DNA of 5,004 nt. Origin: Desulfomonile tiedjei (GTDB taxonomy: Bacteria; Desulfobacterota; Desulfomonilia; Desulfomonilales; Desulfomonilaceae). Under the pieces are notes generated by a model, which saw only the letters and a program-made list of their open reading frames with translations, was not told the DNA's origin and did not search any database. Shown in pieces: positions 1-5,004 of the stretch. Numbering within the stretch: position 1 is the first letter of the stretch; each line of letters opens with the position of its first letter. Both the position numbers and the translations under genes were made by a program. The stretch is from the NCBI GenBank assembly GCA_020718965.1, contig DYRE01000180.1, forward strand, positions 1 through 5,004, read 5' to 3'.

Positions 1-13
1 GATCTGTGCCTTC

Positions 14-316
14 CTAAAATTCTTTGCCTAATTTCTCCTCAACTGACCTGACTTTACCCCTGATAGTCCCTGAGGCGCCCTTTTTGTCATCAATCTTGAT
101 TTGCGTTACAACTCGATCTGACTGTAGGGCCATGTTGTCATGACATTTTTGAATGACTTCAAAAACCTTGTCGGAAGGACCTTCTATGAGAGTGCCCATG
201 GCGTGAATCTCAAAATCAAGGCCACTTTCCTCAATTATTTTAATTGATTGAGCTACGAATTGGCTGAGTCCGCGAGCCCCCTTGTCCAGAGGAAAGACAC
301 TAATTTCTGCCAGCAT
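14..316 (-). CDS. MTH1187/YqgV-family thiamine-binding protein (PF01910, former DUF77)
   Basis: A 100-residue soluble protein with no signal peptide or membrane segment. It matches the MTH1187/YqgV family in length and in its landmarks: an N-terminal beta strand (MLAEISVFPL), the central HAMGTLIEG stretch around residues 38-46, the RVVTQIKIDDKKG strand around 68-80, and a C-terminal helix ending in VEEKLGKEF. Family members form small ferredoxin-like oligomers, and some bind thiamine; the cellular role is poorly known. The ATG at 316-314 is preceded by GGAGA on the minus strand (about 325-328), 8 bases away. The gene starts 14 bases after the stop of the AhbA-like gene, so the two are almost certainly co-transcribed. 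The stop is TAG at 16-14. Family assignment is firm. A direct function in tetrapyrrole synthesis is not shown by the sequence. Confidence 0.88.
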   Translation of the reverse strand: MLAEISVFPLDKGARGLSQFVAQSIKIIEESGLDFEIHAMGTLIEGPSDKVFEVIQKCHDNMALQSDRVVTQIKIDDKKGASGTIRGKVRSVEEKLGKEF

Positions 317-330
317 TGAATTTTCTCCGC

Positions 331-795
331 CTAAAATTTGAAATCTACACGGATTTTGAAAATTTGTTTCGCAGGAAACTCGAATAAATCTATCCCCGAT
401 TTTTCAGTCATCTCATTGAGGGTTCTTTGCTTATCCTCTTCAGAGGGGCTGATAAGGGTAAACCAGACATTGAAATCGTGTTTCCTGAGATAGTTATGTG
501 TAACCCCGGGATAATCGTTTACCATGGTTACGAATGATTCCAGAACTTCTTCCGGGACTTTTGCCGTTACCAGGGTGCTTACGAATCCCAATCCCCGCGA
601 ATTAATCGACGCGCCAATCCGTCTGATGATGCCCAACACCCTAAGTTTATTTATCCGGGCCACTGTTTCATCTTCCGTTATTCCGATCCTCTCTCCCAAG
701 ACCCGGTAAGGATGCGATTCAACAGGAAAATATGACTGGACCTGATTTAAAAGGGCCCTATCTATCTCATCGATCTGAGGATGAAGGTTATCGAT
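331..795 (-). CDS. ahbA: AhbA-like siroheme decarboxylase subunit (Lrp/AsnC-type fold), non-canonical start
   Basis: Probably one subunit of the AhbA/AhbB siroheme decarboxylase, which converts siroheme to didecarboxysiroheme in the alternative heme pathway of sulfate reducers and methanogens. Read from 795 the product has 154 residues, normal for the family. Residues 8-65 are an AsnC-type helix-turn-helix (IDEIDRALLNQVQ, then ERIGITEDETVARINKL and GIIRRIGASIN). Residues 66-154 are the ferredoxin-like domain with the family hallmarks PGVTHNYLR at 96-104 (including His100), NVWFTLI at 109-115 and the terminal PAKQIFKIRVDFKF. The THNYLR...WFTL version points to AhbA rather than AhbB. No ATG, GTG or TTG lies at the N-terminus. 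The first in-frame TTG (699-697) would remove 32 residues, including much of the DNA-binding-type domain. ATC at 795-793 sits 7 bases after a strong AGGAGG, so I place the start there. A true Lrp regulator is less likely given the siroheme-decarboxylase motifs. The partner AhbB is not in the window. Confidence 0.85.
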   Translation of the reverse strand: MDNLHPQIDEIDRALLNQVQSYFPVESHPYRVLGERIGITEDETVARINKLRVLGIIRRIGASINSRGLGFVSTLVTAKVPEEVLESFVTMVNDYPGVTHNYLRKHDFNVWFTLISPSEEDKQRTLNEMTEKSGIDLFEFPAKQIFKIRVDFKF

Positions 796-800
796 CGTAA

Positions 801-808
801 CACCTCCT
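801..808 (-). promoter_or_regulatory. Strong Shine-Dalgarno site of the AhbA-like gene
   Basis: The minus strand reads AGGAGGTG here, close to a perfect complement of the 16S rRNA 3' end. The core AGGAGG (808-803) is followed after 7 bases by in-frame ATC (795-793) and after 4 bases by ACG (798-796). The overlapping GTG at 803-801 is in another frame and reaches a stop within about 14 codons. This site therefore fixes translation start near 795 although no standard start codon is present. Confidence 0.75.
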
Positions 809-842
809 GGGGGGTAAATCGCCTCAACGCCGATTTTAATAA

Positions 843-871
843 ATAATATGGTTTGCGAAAGCGAATTTCAA
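843..871 (-). promoter_or_regulatory. Sigma70-type promoter of the AhbA-like/thiamine-binding unit
   Basis: On the minus strand, TTGAAA (871-866, 5 of 6 to TTGACA) is followed by a 17-base spacer and TATTAT (848-843, 5 of 6 to TATAAT). Transcription would start near 835-837, giving a leader of about 40 bases with the Shine-Dalgarno site at 808-803. The spacing is ideal and the position fits the proposed gene start. The spacer contains TTCGC and TTTCGC in tandem. No experimental support is available from sequence alone. Confidence 0.6.
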
Positions 872-1003
872 GTTTGGACGAGATAACAGCGGTGACGTTT
901 CGGGGCATTCACTATCGCTGAACAGCCTTTGATTGCAATTTAGAGCGGGCTTTGCGCAACCCTCGTTGAAAAACCCACCATTCTAGCTAACTCCTCAGGA
1001 GCG

Positions 1004-1049
1004 CAATACTATTGCCAAATCGTCTCTGAGTCGAGTAATAATAGTATTC
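1004..1049 (+). promoter_or_regulatory. Candidate cobD-cobQ promoter bracketed by two AATA-N-TATT palindromes
   Basis: TTGCCA (1012-1017, 5 of 6 to the -35 consensus) is followed after 19 bases by AATAAT (1037-1042, 5 of 6 to the -10 consensus); the spacer is longer than ideal. Two 9-base palindromes, AATACTATT (1005-1013) and AATAGTATT (1040-1048), have centres 35 bases apart. One touches the -35 and the other overlaps the -10, a layout suited to a repressor. A similar imperfect copy (AATAATATG, 842-850) overlaps the -10 of the opposite unit. The region is A+T-rich, so chance is a real alternative. A second possible -10, TATAGT at 1064-1069, has no good -35. Confidence 0.3.
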
Positions 1050-1116
1050 TATTCCAAATTTTTTATAGTTTGTCTGTAAAGATCACCAATAGCGACGGTT
1101 TGATTTGTTTTGTTAC

Positions 1117-1183
1117 GACGCTCCCGGTGTCCGTTAATGGAACCAACGCTTTTCGGGAGTGTCCGGTAAAATGGTTTTGGGAG
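1117..1183 (+). promoter_or_regulatory. Candidate leader RNA switch ahead of cobD-cobQ, including its Shine-Dalgarno site
   Basis: GACGCTCCCG (1117-1126) can pair with CGGGAGTGTC (1154-1163), giving 10 base pairs with one G-U and a 27-base loop. The Shine-Dalgarno site GGGAG lies at 1179-1183, 10 bases before the ATG at 1194. The left-arm CTCCC (1121-1125) is complementary to both GGGAG copies (1155-1159 and 1179-1183). In the second fold, GGAACCA (1139-1145) can also pair with TGGTTTT (1172-1178), so the ribosome site would be buried. The complementarity is seen directly. That it works as a switch is inference, and no known ligand-binding motif is recognised. Confidence 0.3.
1127..1169 (+). 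repeat. Short direct repeat GTGTCCG(T/G)TAA
   Basis: GTGTCCGTTAA (1127-1137) and GTGTCCGGTAA (1159-1169) match at 10 of 11 bases and start 32 bases apart, just upstream of the cobD-cobQ start. Both are followed by TGG, after zero and two extra bases respectively. The pair overlaps the inverted-repeat stem at 1117-1163. It could be a tandem regulatory motif, a small duplication, or a relic of a transposon end; no transposase or flanking target duplication is visible. Confidence 0.45.
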
Positions 1184-1193
1184 AATTCCTAGA

Positions 1194-3764
1194 ATGTCGA
1201 GTTTTAAGCATGGGGGGACACTGCGAGAATATTCCGAAAAAAGTGGTTTGCCTCCGGATCAGATCCTGGATTTTTCCGCGAACATCAATCCGCTTGGGCC
1301 GCCTGAATGGATGGAGCCGCTCATAAAGGTTTCGTTTGGAGACGTGCTTCATTATCCTGATCCAGAGTGTTTCGATCTCAAACTGGCCTGCGCCCGAAGA
1401 TACAATGTCAGCCCACATAATATTCTGATAGGAAATGGCTCTACTGAACTTCTGTTTCTTATCCCCAGGGCATTAGGGCTGCGCAGGGCGATAATCCCCA
1501 CTCCATCCTATATTGACTATGCGACTGCGGCCAGGAGCGAGAATCTTGAGGTCAAGTTTATTGATATCAAAGAAGAGGATGGTTTTCGCGTAGATTTGAG
1601 TTTGCTGAAATCTCAACTAGAGGGCGGAGAAATAGTATTTCTTGGTCACCCGAACAATCCTACCGGGGTCAGTCTCGATGTAGAGGCTACGAAGGACCTG
1701 GTATCGGCAAATCCTGAAACGGTATTTGTAATCGATGAAGCTTTCCTTGATCTGACGGAATCAATTAAATCCTTTTGCAGCGAAGATCTTCCTAACATCA
1801 TTGTACTAGTGTCGCTAACAAAAACCTTCTCAATACCTGGACTGAGACTCGGAATAGCTTTAGCAAAGCCTGCCTGGGCGGTACAGATACGAAAGGCCCA
1901 AGCGCCGTGGTCTGTAAATGCTCTAGCTCAAAGGGTTGGAAAAGAAGCGGTGGAGGATATCGCTTTTGTGCAAAGAAGCCGTGAATATGTTAGGGAGCAG
2001 CGAATCAAACTGGAGTCGGCTCTAAATTCCATAAATGGTCTGAAGGTCTTTCCATCCCAAACCAATTTTTTACTTCTAAAAATCAAGCGTTCGGGCATGG
2101 ACTGCGAAACCTTGTCAGAGCAGACGTTGGCCAAAGGCGTAGCCATTCGGCCTTGCGCAAACTTTAGAGGACTCGGGCCGGACTATTTTCGTGTCGCAGT
2201 ACGATCGGAAGAAGAGAATGAAATTCTTTTCGAGACACTAAACTCAATTTTTACACGGACGAAAAGGGCTGAGAGAATTAGAAAGGCCCGATCCATCATG
2301 TTTCAGGGAACTAGTTCCAACGCCGGAAAGAGTGTGCTTACCGCAGCGTTTTGCAGGATATTTCTCCAGGATGGATACACAGTAGCGCCATTCAAATCAC
2401 AGAATATGTCTCTGAATTCCTTTGTCACGCTTCGTAACGAGGAAATTGGGAGAGCGCAAGCCCTCCAGGCTCAGGCTTGCCGGCTTGAACCTGACGCGCG
2501 CATGAATCCCATTCTATTGAAGCCGAACAGCGACACCGGCAGTCAGGTCATAGTAATGGGAAAGCCAGTCTCAAATATGAACGTCGAACAATATATAGAA
2601 TTCAAGCCGGTGGCATTTGAACATGCGGTTCGGGCGTTTGATTCTCTTGCTGAAGGATACGATGTTGTCGTAATAGAAGGAGCGGGTAGTCCCGCTGAAA
2701 TCAATTTAAAGTCCCATGATATTGTGAACATGACAGTGGCCCAGTATGCAAAGTCCCCAGTGATTATAGTAGGCGACATTGATCGGGGCGGGGTTTTCGC
2801 GTCGTTTGTAGGTACCCTTGAGTTACTGGCAAACTGGGAAAAAAGACTGGTCACAGGTTTTATGATAAATCGTTTCAGAGGACGAGAGGAACTGCTTGGC
2901 CCGGCGATAGAATTTACTCAAAGGGCAACGAGGAGAAACGTCCTTGGAATTATTCCATACATTCAAGGACTCGGACTCCCGGAGGAGGATTCGGTATCTT
3001 TTAAGTCTGACCGATCCCAGACGCATGATTTAGTAGGCCAACCTGTTGATATAGCGATTGTTGACTTGCCGCATATATCGAATTTTACGGATTTCGACGC
3101 GTTCAAGATCGAACCTGATGTGCGATTGAGAATTGTGAGGACGGTCAATGAATTCCGTGAACCCGACGCCGTAATTCTTCCAGGCAGCAAGAACGTAATC
3201 AAGGATCTGGAATATCTGAATTCCACGGGAATGAGTGATGCTATCAAAGGTCTTTTCCTGGAGGGCATGACTGAAATTGTAGGGATTTGCGGTGGATTCC
3301 AGATGATTGGGGAGACCATTCAGGATCCATACGGCCTTGAATCTGATCTGAAAAGTATTAGAGGACTGGGTTTCCTGAGATTGACCACAGAGATGGAACA
3401 GGAGAAAACTCTCAATCGGGTTAGAGCCACACATATAGATTCCGGGAATTCAGTTTTTGGCTACGAGATTCATCATGGCCAAACAATTTCTAATGACGCA
3501 ATAGAGGCTTTCTCTGATGAGGGCCGAGCGCCTCTCGGTTATATGTCCCCCAATGGTCTTGCATGGGGGACGTACATCCATGGTGTCTTTGACGCAGACG
3601 CTTTCAGGCGATGGTTTATCAACAGAATTCGGAAACGCAAGGGACTAGCCCCTCTGGAAGGTATTTCATCATCATATGATATTGAGCCCAGTCTCGATCG
3701 TTTGGCCGACATTGTGCGAAAGAGCGTTCGAATGAATGATATTTACCGGTCGATGGGACTGTGA
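1194..3764 (+). CDS. CobD-CobQ fusion: threonine-phosphate decarboxylase / cobyric acid synthase
   Basis: An 856-residue cytosolic protein joining two cobalamin enzymes. Residues 1-350 are a PLP-dependent fold-type I decarboxylase (CobD of Salmonella) that makes (R)-1-aminopropan-2-ol O-2-phosphate. Visible are DFSANINPLGPP (26-37), GNGSTELLF (80-88), HPNNPTG (152-158), DEAFLDLTE (181-189), SLTKTFSIPGLRLG (207-220) with the expected PLP lysine Lys210, and FRVAVR (332-337). A basic linker (about 351-366) leads to cobyric acid synthase (CobQ/CbiP), which amidates side chains b, d, e and g. Its landmarks are the deviant P-loop GTSSNAGKS (372-380), PFKSQNMSLNS (399-409), EGAGSPAEINL (495-505), GDIDRGGVFAS (527-537), the glutaminase GICGGFQMIG (697-706) with nucleophile Cys699, and GTYIHGVFD (792-800) with His796. 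Both halves look complete and intact. The start is bounded by an in-frame TAA at 1167-1169; GGGAG lies 10 bases before the ATG. HisC is the nearest alternative for the N-terminal half, but the fusion and operon favour CobD. Confidence 0.95.
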   Translation: MSSFKHGGTLREYSEKSGLPPDQILDFSANINPLGPPEWMEPLIKVSFGDVLHYPDPECFDLKLACARRYNVSPHNILIGNGSTELLFLIPRALGLRRAIIPTPSYIDYATAARSENLEVKFIDIKEEDGFRVDLSLLKSQLEGGEIVFLGHPNNPTGVSLDVEATKDLVSANPETVFVIDEAFLDLTESIKSFCSEDLPNIIVLVSLTKTFSIPGLRLGIALAKPAWAVQIRKAQAPWSVNALAQRVGKEAVEDIAFVQRSREYVREQRIKLESALNSINGLKVFPSQTNFLLLKIKRSGMDCETLSEQTLAKGVAIRPCANFRGLGPDYFRVAVRSEEENEILFETLNSIFTRTKRAERIRKARSIMFQGTSSNAGKSVLTAAFCRIFLQDGYTVAPFKSQNMSLNSFVTLRNEEIGRAQALQAQACRLEPDARMNPILLKPNSDTGSQVIVMGKPVSNMNVEQYIEFKPVAFEHAVRAFDSLAEGYDVVVIEGAGSPAEINLKSHDIVNMTVAQYAKSPVIIVGDIDRGGVFASFVGTLELLANWEKRLVTGFMINRFRGREELLGPAIEFTQRATRRNVLGIIPYIQGLGLPEEDSVSFKSDRSQTHDLVGQPVDIAIVDLPHISNFTDFDAFKIEPDVRLRIVRTVNEFREPDAVILPGSKNVIKDLEYLNSTGMSDAIKGLFLEGMTEIVGICGGFQMIGETIQDPYGLESDLKSIRGLGFLRLTTEMEQEKTLNRVRATHIDSGNSVFGYEIHHGQTISNDAIEAFSDEGRAPLGYMSPNGLAWGTYIHGVFDADAFRRWFINRIRKRKGLAPLEGISSSYDIEPSLDRLADIVRKSVRMNDIYRSMGL

Positions 3765-4717
3765 TCTCAACAGAATGGCAGATCCTGGCGGCTCTGATCC
3801 TGGACGCATTGATAGGCGACCCCAGGTCTTGGCCTCATCCTGTGCGCCTTATAGGGTCGCTGGCTATCAGGCTTGAGCCGATAACTCTCAGATGCTTGGC
3901 AAATGCTCGAATTGCAGGCCTGCTGACCGCTCTCACTGTGGTCGCTGTGACCGCTGTCCTCACATACGGCGTTGTGCAGTTAGGCCTTGAGGTAAATCCG
4001 TGGCTTGGCGCTATCATATCGATATTCATAATGTATACAGGAATCGCAGCCCAAGATCTTGCGAAACACGCCAACGAGGTCAAACTGGCTCTTGACAAGG
4101 GGGATCTGGTCCTAGCAAGGAAAAGGGTTGGAATGATTTGCGGAAGGGATACGGACGAACTCGATGAAACCGCTATCATTAAGGCCACAGTTGAGAGTGT
4201 TGCGGAGAACCTCGTTGATGGAGTTACAGCGCCCCTTTTCTACGGAATGATAGGGGGGCCTGTAGGGGTAATGGTTTACAAGGCTATCAGCACTCTGGAT
4301 TCAACCTTTGGATACAGGAATGAACGCTACCTGCTGTTTGGCTGGGCTTCAGCAAAGCTTGATGACATTGCGGCTTTTATTCCCAGCAGGATAACCGGCC
4401 TCCTGGTTCCATGCGCTGCATTGCTGATGGGGATGAGATCCAGGGAATCGCTCAGGGCGCTGAGGACTGACAGACTCAAACATTCAAGCCCCAATTCCGG
4501 ACACAGTGAGTCGGCGTTTTCCGGGGCGCTTGGTTTAATGCTCGGCGGTCCAAGTCGCTATCAGGGCGTGATACATGACAAACCCTACATTGGTAGATCG
4601 ATTGAGCAACCAGCGAATGAGCACATCAGCGCCAGCGTGAGACTCATGAAGGTTACGGCTCTTATTTTTCTGTTAGCTATTGGGCTGATTCTGTATGTGA
4701 TTAAAATGATATTGTAA
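3761..4717 (+). CDS. cbiB: Adenosylcobinamide-phosphate synthase CbiB
   Basis: A 318-residue integral membrane enzyme (CbiB; called CobD in the Pseudomonas naming) that joins adenosylcobyric acid to aminopropanol phosphate, giving adenosylcobinamide phosphate. Family motifs are DALIGDPRSWPHPVRLIG (15-32), GRDTDELDE (128-136), the most conserved core ATVESVAENLVDGVTAPLFY (142-161), YKAISTLDSTFGY (173-185), KLDDIAAFIPSR (199-210), and SPNSGHSESAFSGAL (243-257) followed by LGGPSRYQG (261-269). Hydrophobic segments lie near 5-18, 51-74, 79-97, 155-176, 202-224 and 297-316. The GTG start shares four bases with the preceding stop (GTGA), which suggests translational coupling. An in-frame TGA at 3737-3739 excludes an earlier start, and only a weak GGGA is close upstream. 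Length is normal and the stop is TAA. Its two substrates are the products of the two halves of the preceding fusion protein. Confidence 0.96.
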   Translation: MISTEWQILAALILDALIGDPRSWPHPVRLIGSLAIRLEPITLRCLANARIAGLLTALTVVAVTAVLTYGVVQLGLEVNPWLGAIISIFIMYTGIAAQDLAKHANEVKLALDKGDLVLARKRVGMICGRDTDELDETAIIKATVESVAENLVDGVTAPLFYGMIGGPVGVMVYKAISTLDSTFGYRNERYLLFGWASAKLDDIAAFIPSRITGLLVPCAALLMGMRSRESLRALRTDRLKHSSPNSGHSESAFSGALGLMLGGPSRYQGVIHDKPYIGRSIEQPANEHISASVRLMKVTALIFLLAIGLILYVIKMIL

Positions 4718-4767
4718 CTCCTCTGGAACTTTCAGGCGGATTCAAGGTTAAGGTGAGCAAACAGTAG

Positions 4768-5004
4768 ATGACGCAATCAGCCTACAGGAATCTGGGCTCT
4801 AAAACTCCCAGGATCATGATAGCCGGAGCGTCCAGTGGCGTAGGAAAGACGTCTATTACACTGGCGCTTGTTGTGGCACTCGTCAGAAGAGGAATGAGTG
4901 TCCAGACCTACAAGGTTGGTCCCGATTACCTCGACCCTACTTACCTGGCCCTAGTATCCGGCAAACCCTGCTACAATCTTGATGGCTGGATGATGGGCAG
5001 GGAC
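4768..5004 (+). CDS. cbiA: Cobyrinate a,c-diamide synthase CbiA, N-terminal part (cut by window edge)
   Basis: The first 79 codons of a glutamine-dependent amidotransferase that amidates side chains a and c of cobyrinate (CbiA in the anaerobic route, CobB in the aerobic route, where the substrate is hydrogenobyrinate). The ATP-binding P-loop GASSGVGKT is at residues 20-28. It is followed by YKVGPDYLDPTYL (48-60) and CYNLDGWMMG (68-77), typical of the CbiA/CobB N-terminal domain. The start is well fixed: an in-frame TAG (4765-4767) directly precedes the ATG, and AAGGTGA (about 4750-4756) lies 11 bases upstream as a rather distant ribosome site. The gap from cbiB is 50 bases with no terminator-like hairpin, so it belongs to the same operon. 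The glutaminase domain lies outside the window. A CfbB-type enzyme of coenzyme F430 synthesis is a remote alternative, made unlikely by the cobalamin neighbours. Confidence 0.92.
   Translation, partial: MTQSAYRNLGSKTPRIMIAGASSGVGKTSITLALVVALVRRGMSVQTYKVGPDYLDPTYLALVSGKPCYNLDGWMMGRD

Larger units (their letters stand above)
796..1193. other. Gene-free divergent intergenic region
   Basis: About 400 bases with no credible gene; the only reverse-strand ORF reaching into it (1134-1418) is antisense to the cobD part of the fusion. Besides the features listed separately, it holds several small symmetric sequences: an imperfect hairpin at 887-920 (CAGCGGTGA pairing with TCAC and CGCTG across a 3-base bulge), ATTGCAAT at 932-939, TTGCGCAA at 952-959, and CTCCT/AGGAG around one base at 991-1001. 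None is followed by a T tract, so none looks like a terminator. Lying between the two promoters, they could be protein-binding sites, but this is only inference. No cobalamin-riboswitch B12 box or GCCACTG element was found on either strand. Confidence 0.6.

Noticed and set aside
331..699. Start of the AhbA-like gene at the TTG at 699-697
   Set aside because: It would remove the conserved IDEIDRALL helix, and no Shine-Dalgarno site precedes it, whereas a strong one and a promoter lie farther upstream in line with full length.
887..920. Hairpin in the spacer considered as a terminator
   Set aside because: It has a 3-base bulge, no T tract on either side, and lies between divergent promoters where neither unit needs termination.
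796..1193. Cobalamin riboswitch expected ahead of a cobalamin operon
   Set aside because: No B12-box-like sequence or GCCACTG element could be read on either strand; the hairpins present are short and do not fit that architecture. A covariance-model search would settle it.
1134..1418. 94-residue reverse-strand ORF at the spacer and cobD 5' end
   Set aside because: Antisense to an unmistakable CobD coding region, with no recognisable family or start signal.
2543..3434. Several reverse-strand ORFs of 67-134 residues opposite the CobQ half
   Set aside because: They lie wholly within the intact CobQ coding sequence, overlap each other and show no domain features.
1194..3764. Artificial join of two genes by a sequencing error
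   Set aside because: The two halves are connected by a short basic linker in one open frame with no stop. A single indel could open such a frame, but the linker reads as a normal domain junction and no out-of-frame remnant of a CobD C-terminus or CobQ N-terminus is visible.
3835..4188. 117-residue reverse-strand ORF opposite cbiB
   Set aside because: Shadow of the conserved CbiB frame; its composition simply mirrors the hydrophobic codons on the other strand.

Overview
The window is tetrapyrrole metabolism from an anaerobic bacterium. The siroheme-decarboxylase family gene, the anaerobic-type cobalamin genes (cbiB, cbiA, cobQ/cbiP, cobD) and roughly balanced base composition together suggest a sulfate-reducing or syntrophic member of the Desulfobacterota (former Deltaproteobacteria). 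That placement is inferred from gene content and protein style, not from a marker gene.

The layout is two divergent transcription units around a gene-free stretch of about 400 bases. On the minus strand (left, positions 1-795), an AhbA-like siroheme decarboxylase subunit is followed after 14 bases by a small MTH1187/YqgV-family thiamine-binding protein. A well-formed sigma70-type promoter and a strong Shine-Dalgarno site precede the first gene, but no ATG, GTG or TTG sits at the expected start position. On the plus strand (right, 1194-5004) lies a cobalamin operon. It begins with one long ORF that fuses CobD (L-threonine-O-3-phosphate decarboxylase) to CobQ/CbiP (cobyric acid synthase). Then comes cbiB (adenosylcobinamide-phosphate synthase), whose GTG start overlaps the fusion stop by 4 bases, and finally the first 79 codons of cbiA (cobyrinate a,c-diamide synthase), cut by the window edge.

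The two units draw on the same upstream pathway. Sirohydrochlorin/siroheme is the branch point between the alternative (Ahb) heme route and cobalamin. On the cobalamin side, the fusion protein makes both substrates of CbiB: adenosylcobyric acid (CobQ half) and (R)-1-aminopropan-2-ol O-2-phosphate (CobD half). CbiA acts earlier, amidating side chains a and c before CobQ amidates b, d, e and g.

The spacer (796-1193) shows no cobalamin riboswitch that I can recognise. It does hold a promoter for the left unit, a weaker candidate promoter for the right unit bracketed by two AATA-N-TATT palindromes, and a 10-bp stem whose left arm is also complementary to the cobD-cobQ Shine-Dalgarno site. I found no mobile element with a transposase, no CRISPR array, no tRNA or rRNA and no clear terminator. 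The genes are known families. The most unusual points are the start of the AhbA-like gene, the CobD-CobQ fusion and the possible leader switch.
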